Shown piece by piece: positions 6,766 through 6,787 of a stretch of 6,787 nt of DNA. Location of the stretch: positions 1 to 6,787 of the forward strand of contig CAJQOR010000302.1 in assembly GCA_905479965.1 (NCBI GenBank), written 5' to 3'. Both the position numbers and the translations under genes were made by a program. Position 1 is the stretch's first letter. Each line of letters starts with the position of its first letter. The DNA is from an uncultured Rhizobiaceae group bacterium (lineage in GTDB: Bacteria; Pseudomonadota; Alphaproteobacteria; Rhizobiales; Rhizobiaceae). Under the pieces are notes generated by a model. The model did no database searches. It had not been told where the DNA came from and worked only from the letters and a program-made list of their open reading frames with translations.

Positions 6766-6787
6766 CATGCCGAGTTTTATCTCGAAG
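6766..6787 (+). CDS. Possible start of a rightward gene leaving the window
   Basis: ATG at 6766 begins MPSFISK and stays open to the window end. AAGGA at 6755-6759 lies 6 nt upstream, and an in-frame stop at 6754-6756 makes this the first available start. In many Hyphomicrobiales the gene after ahcY encodes a PAS-type sensor histidine kinase, so that is the likeliest identity by position alone. Seven residues are too few to assign any function from sequence. Confidence 0.35.

Noticed and set aside
6687..6787. Open frame from ATG 6687 beginning MIRFAFLGDGNVGSAM, suggestive of a GxGxxG Rossmann start
   Set aside because: It has no well-spaced RBS, its ATG lies in the inverted repeat, and it reads through the TATAAT box. 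After residue 16 it no longer resembles a dehydrogenase. The ATG at 6766 is better supported, though sequence beyond the edge would settle it.

Overview
The window carries a conserved chromosomal block typical of Hyphomicrobiales (Rhizobiales) alphaproteobacteria. In order: pckA (leftward, cut by the left edge), chvI-chvG (the acid/envelope two-component system, called BvrR/BvrS in Brucella), a mannose-family EIIA gene and an HPr gene of a regulatory PTS, and ahcY. A further gene may begin at the right edge. The ChvI, ChvG and 466-residue AhcY sequences read as rhizobial orthologues almost throughout. The DNA is more AT-rich than in typical Rhizobium or Brucella, so a lower-GC lineage is likely, but genus cannot be set from this window.

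Layout. Positions 1-1281 hold pckA on the minus strand. Positions 1282-1607 are a very AT-rich divergent control region with a plausible pckA promoter, two CG-centred pseudo-palindromes exactly 30 bp apart, and a long-range inverted repeat in the chvI leader. chvI (1608-2315) and chvG (2366-4204) follow. A 171-bp gap with no recognisable gene precedes manX (4376-4777), then ptsH (4781-5053). A 118-bp spacer with an AT-rich hairpin leads to ahcY (5172-6572), which ends in a good intrinsic terminator. The last ~145 bp look like an upstream region with a TATAAT box and a well-spaced RBS for a rightward gene that leaves the window.

How the genes work together. The usual rhizobial order is chvI-chvG-hprK-manX-ptsH-ahcY. 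It joins an envelope/acid-sensing phosphorelay to a PTS that has no sugar permease and acts as a metabolic signalling chain. PckA (gluconeogenesis from C4 acids) is the divergent neighbour.

Main observation. hprK, encoding the kinase/phosphorylase that acts on HPr, is absent from its usual place between chvG and manX. In the HPr encoded next door, the residue that HprK would phosphorylate (classical Ser46, here residue 47) is Glu, with Asp before it. Loss of the kinase gene together with an acidic, possibly phosphomimetic, target site suggests a rewired PTS in which the Ser-P switch has been lost or fixed. The sequence shows the missing gene and the substitution directly; the functional reading is inference.
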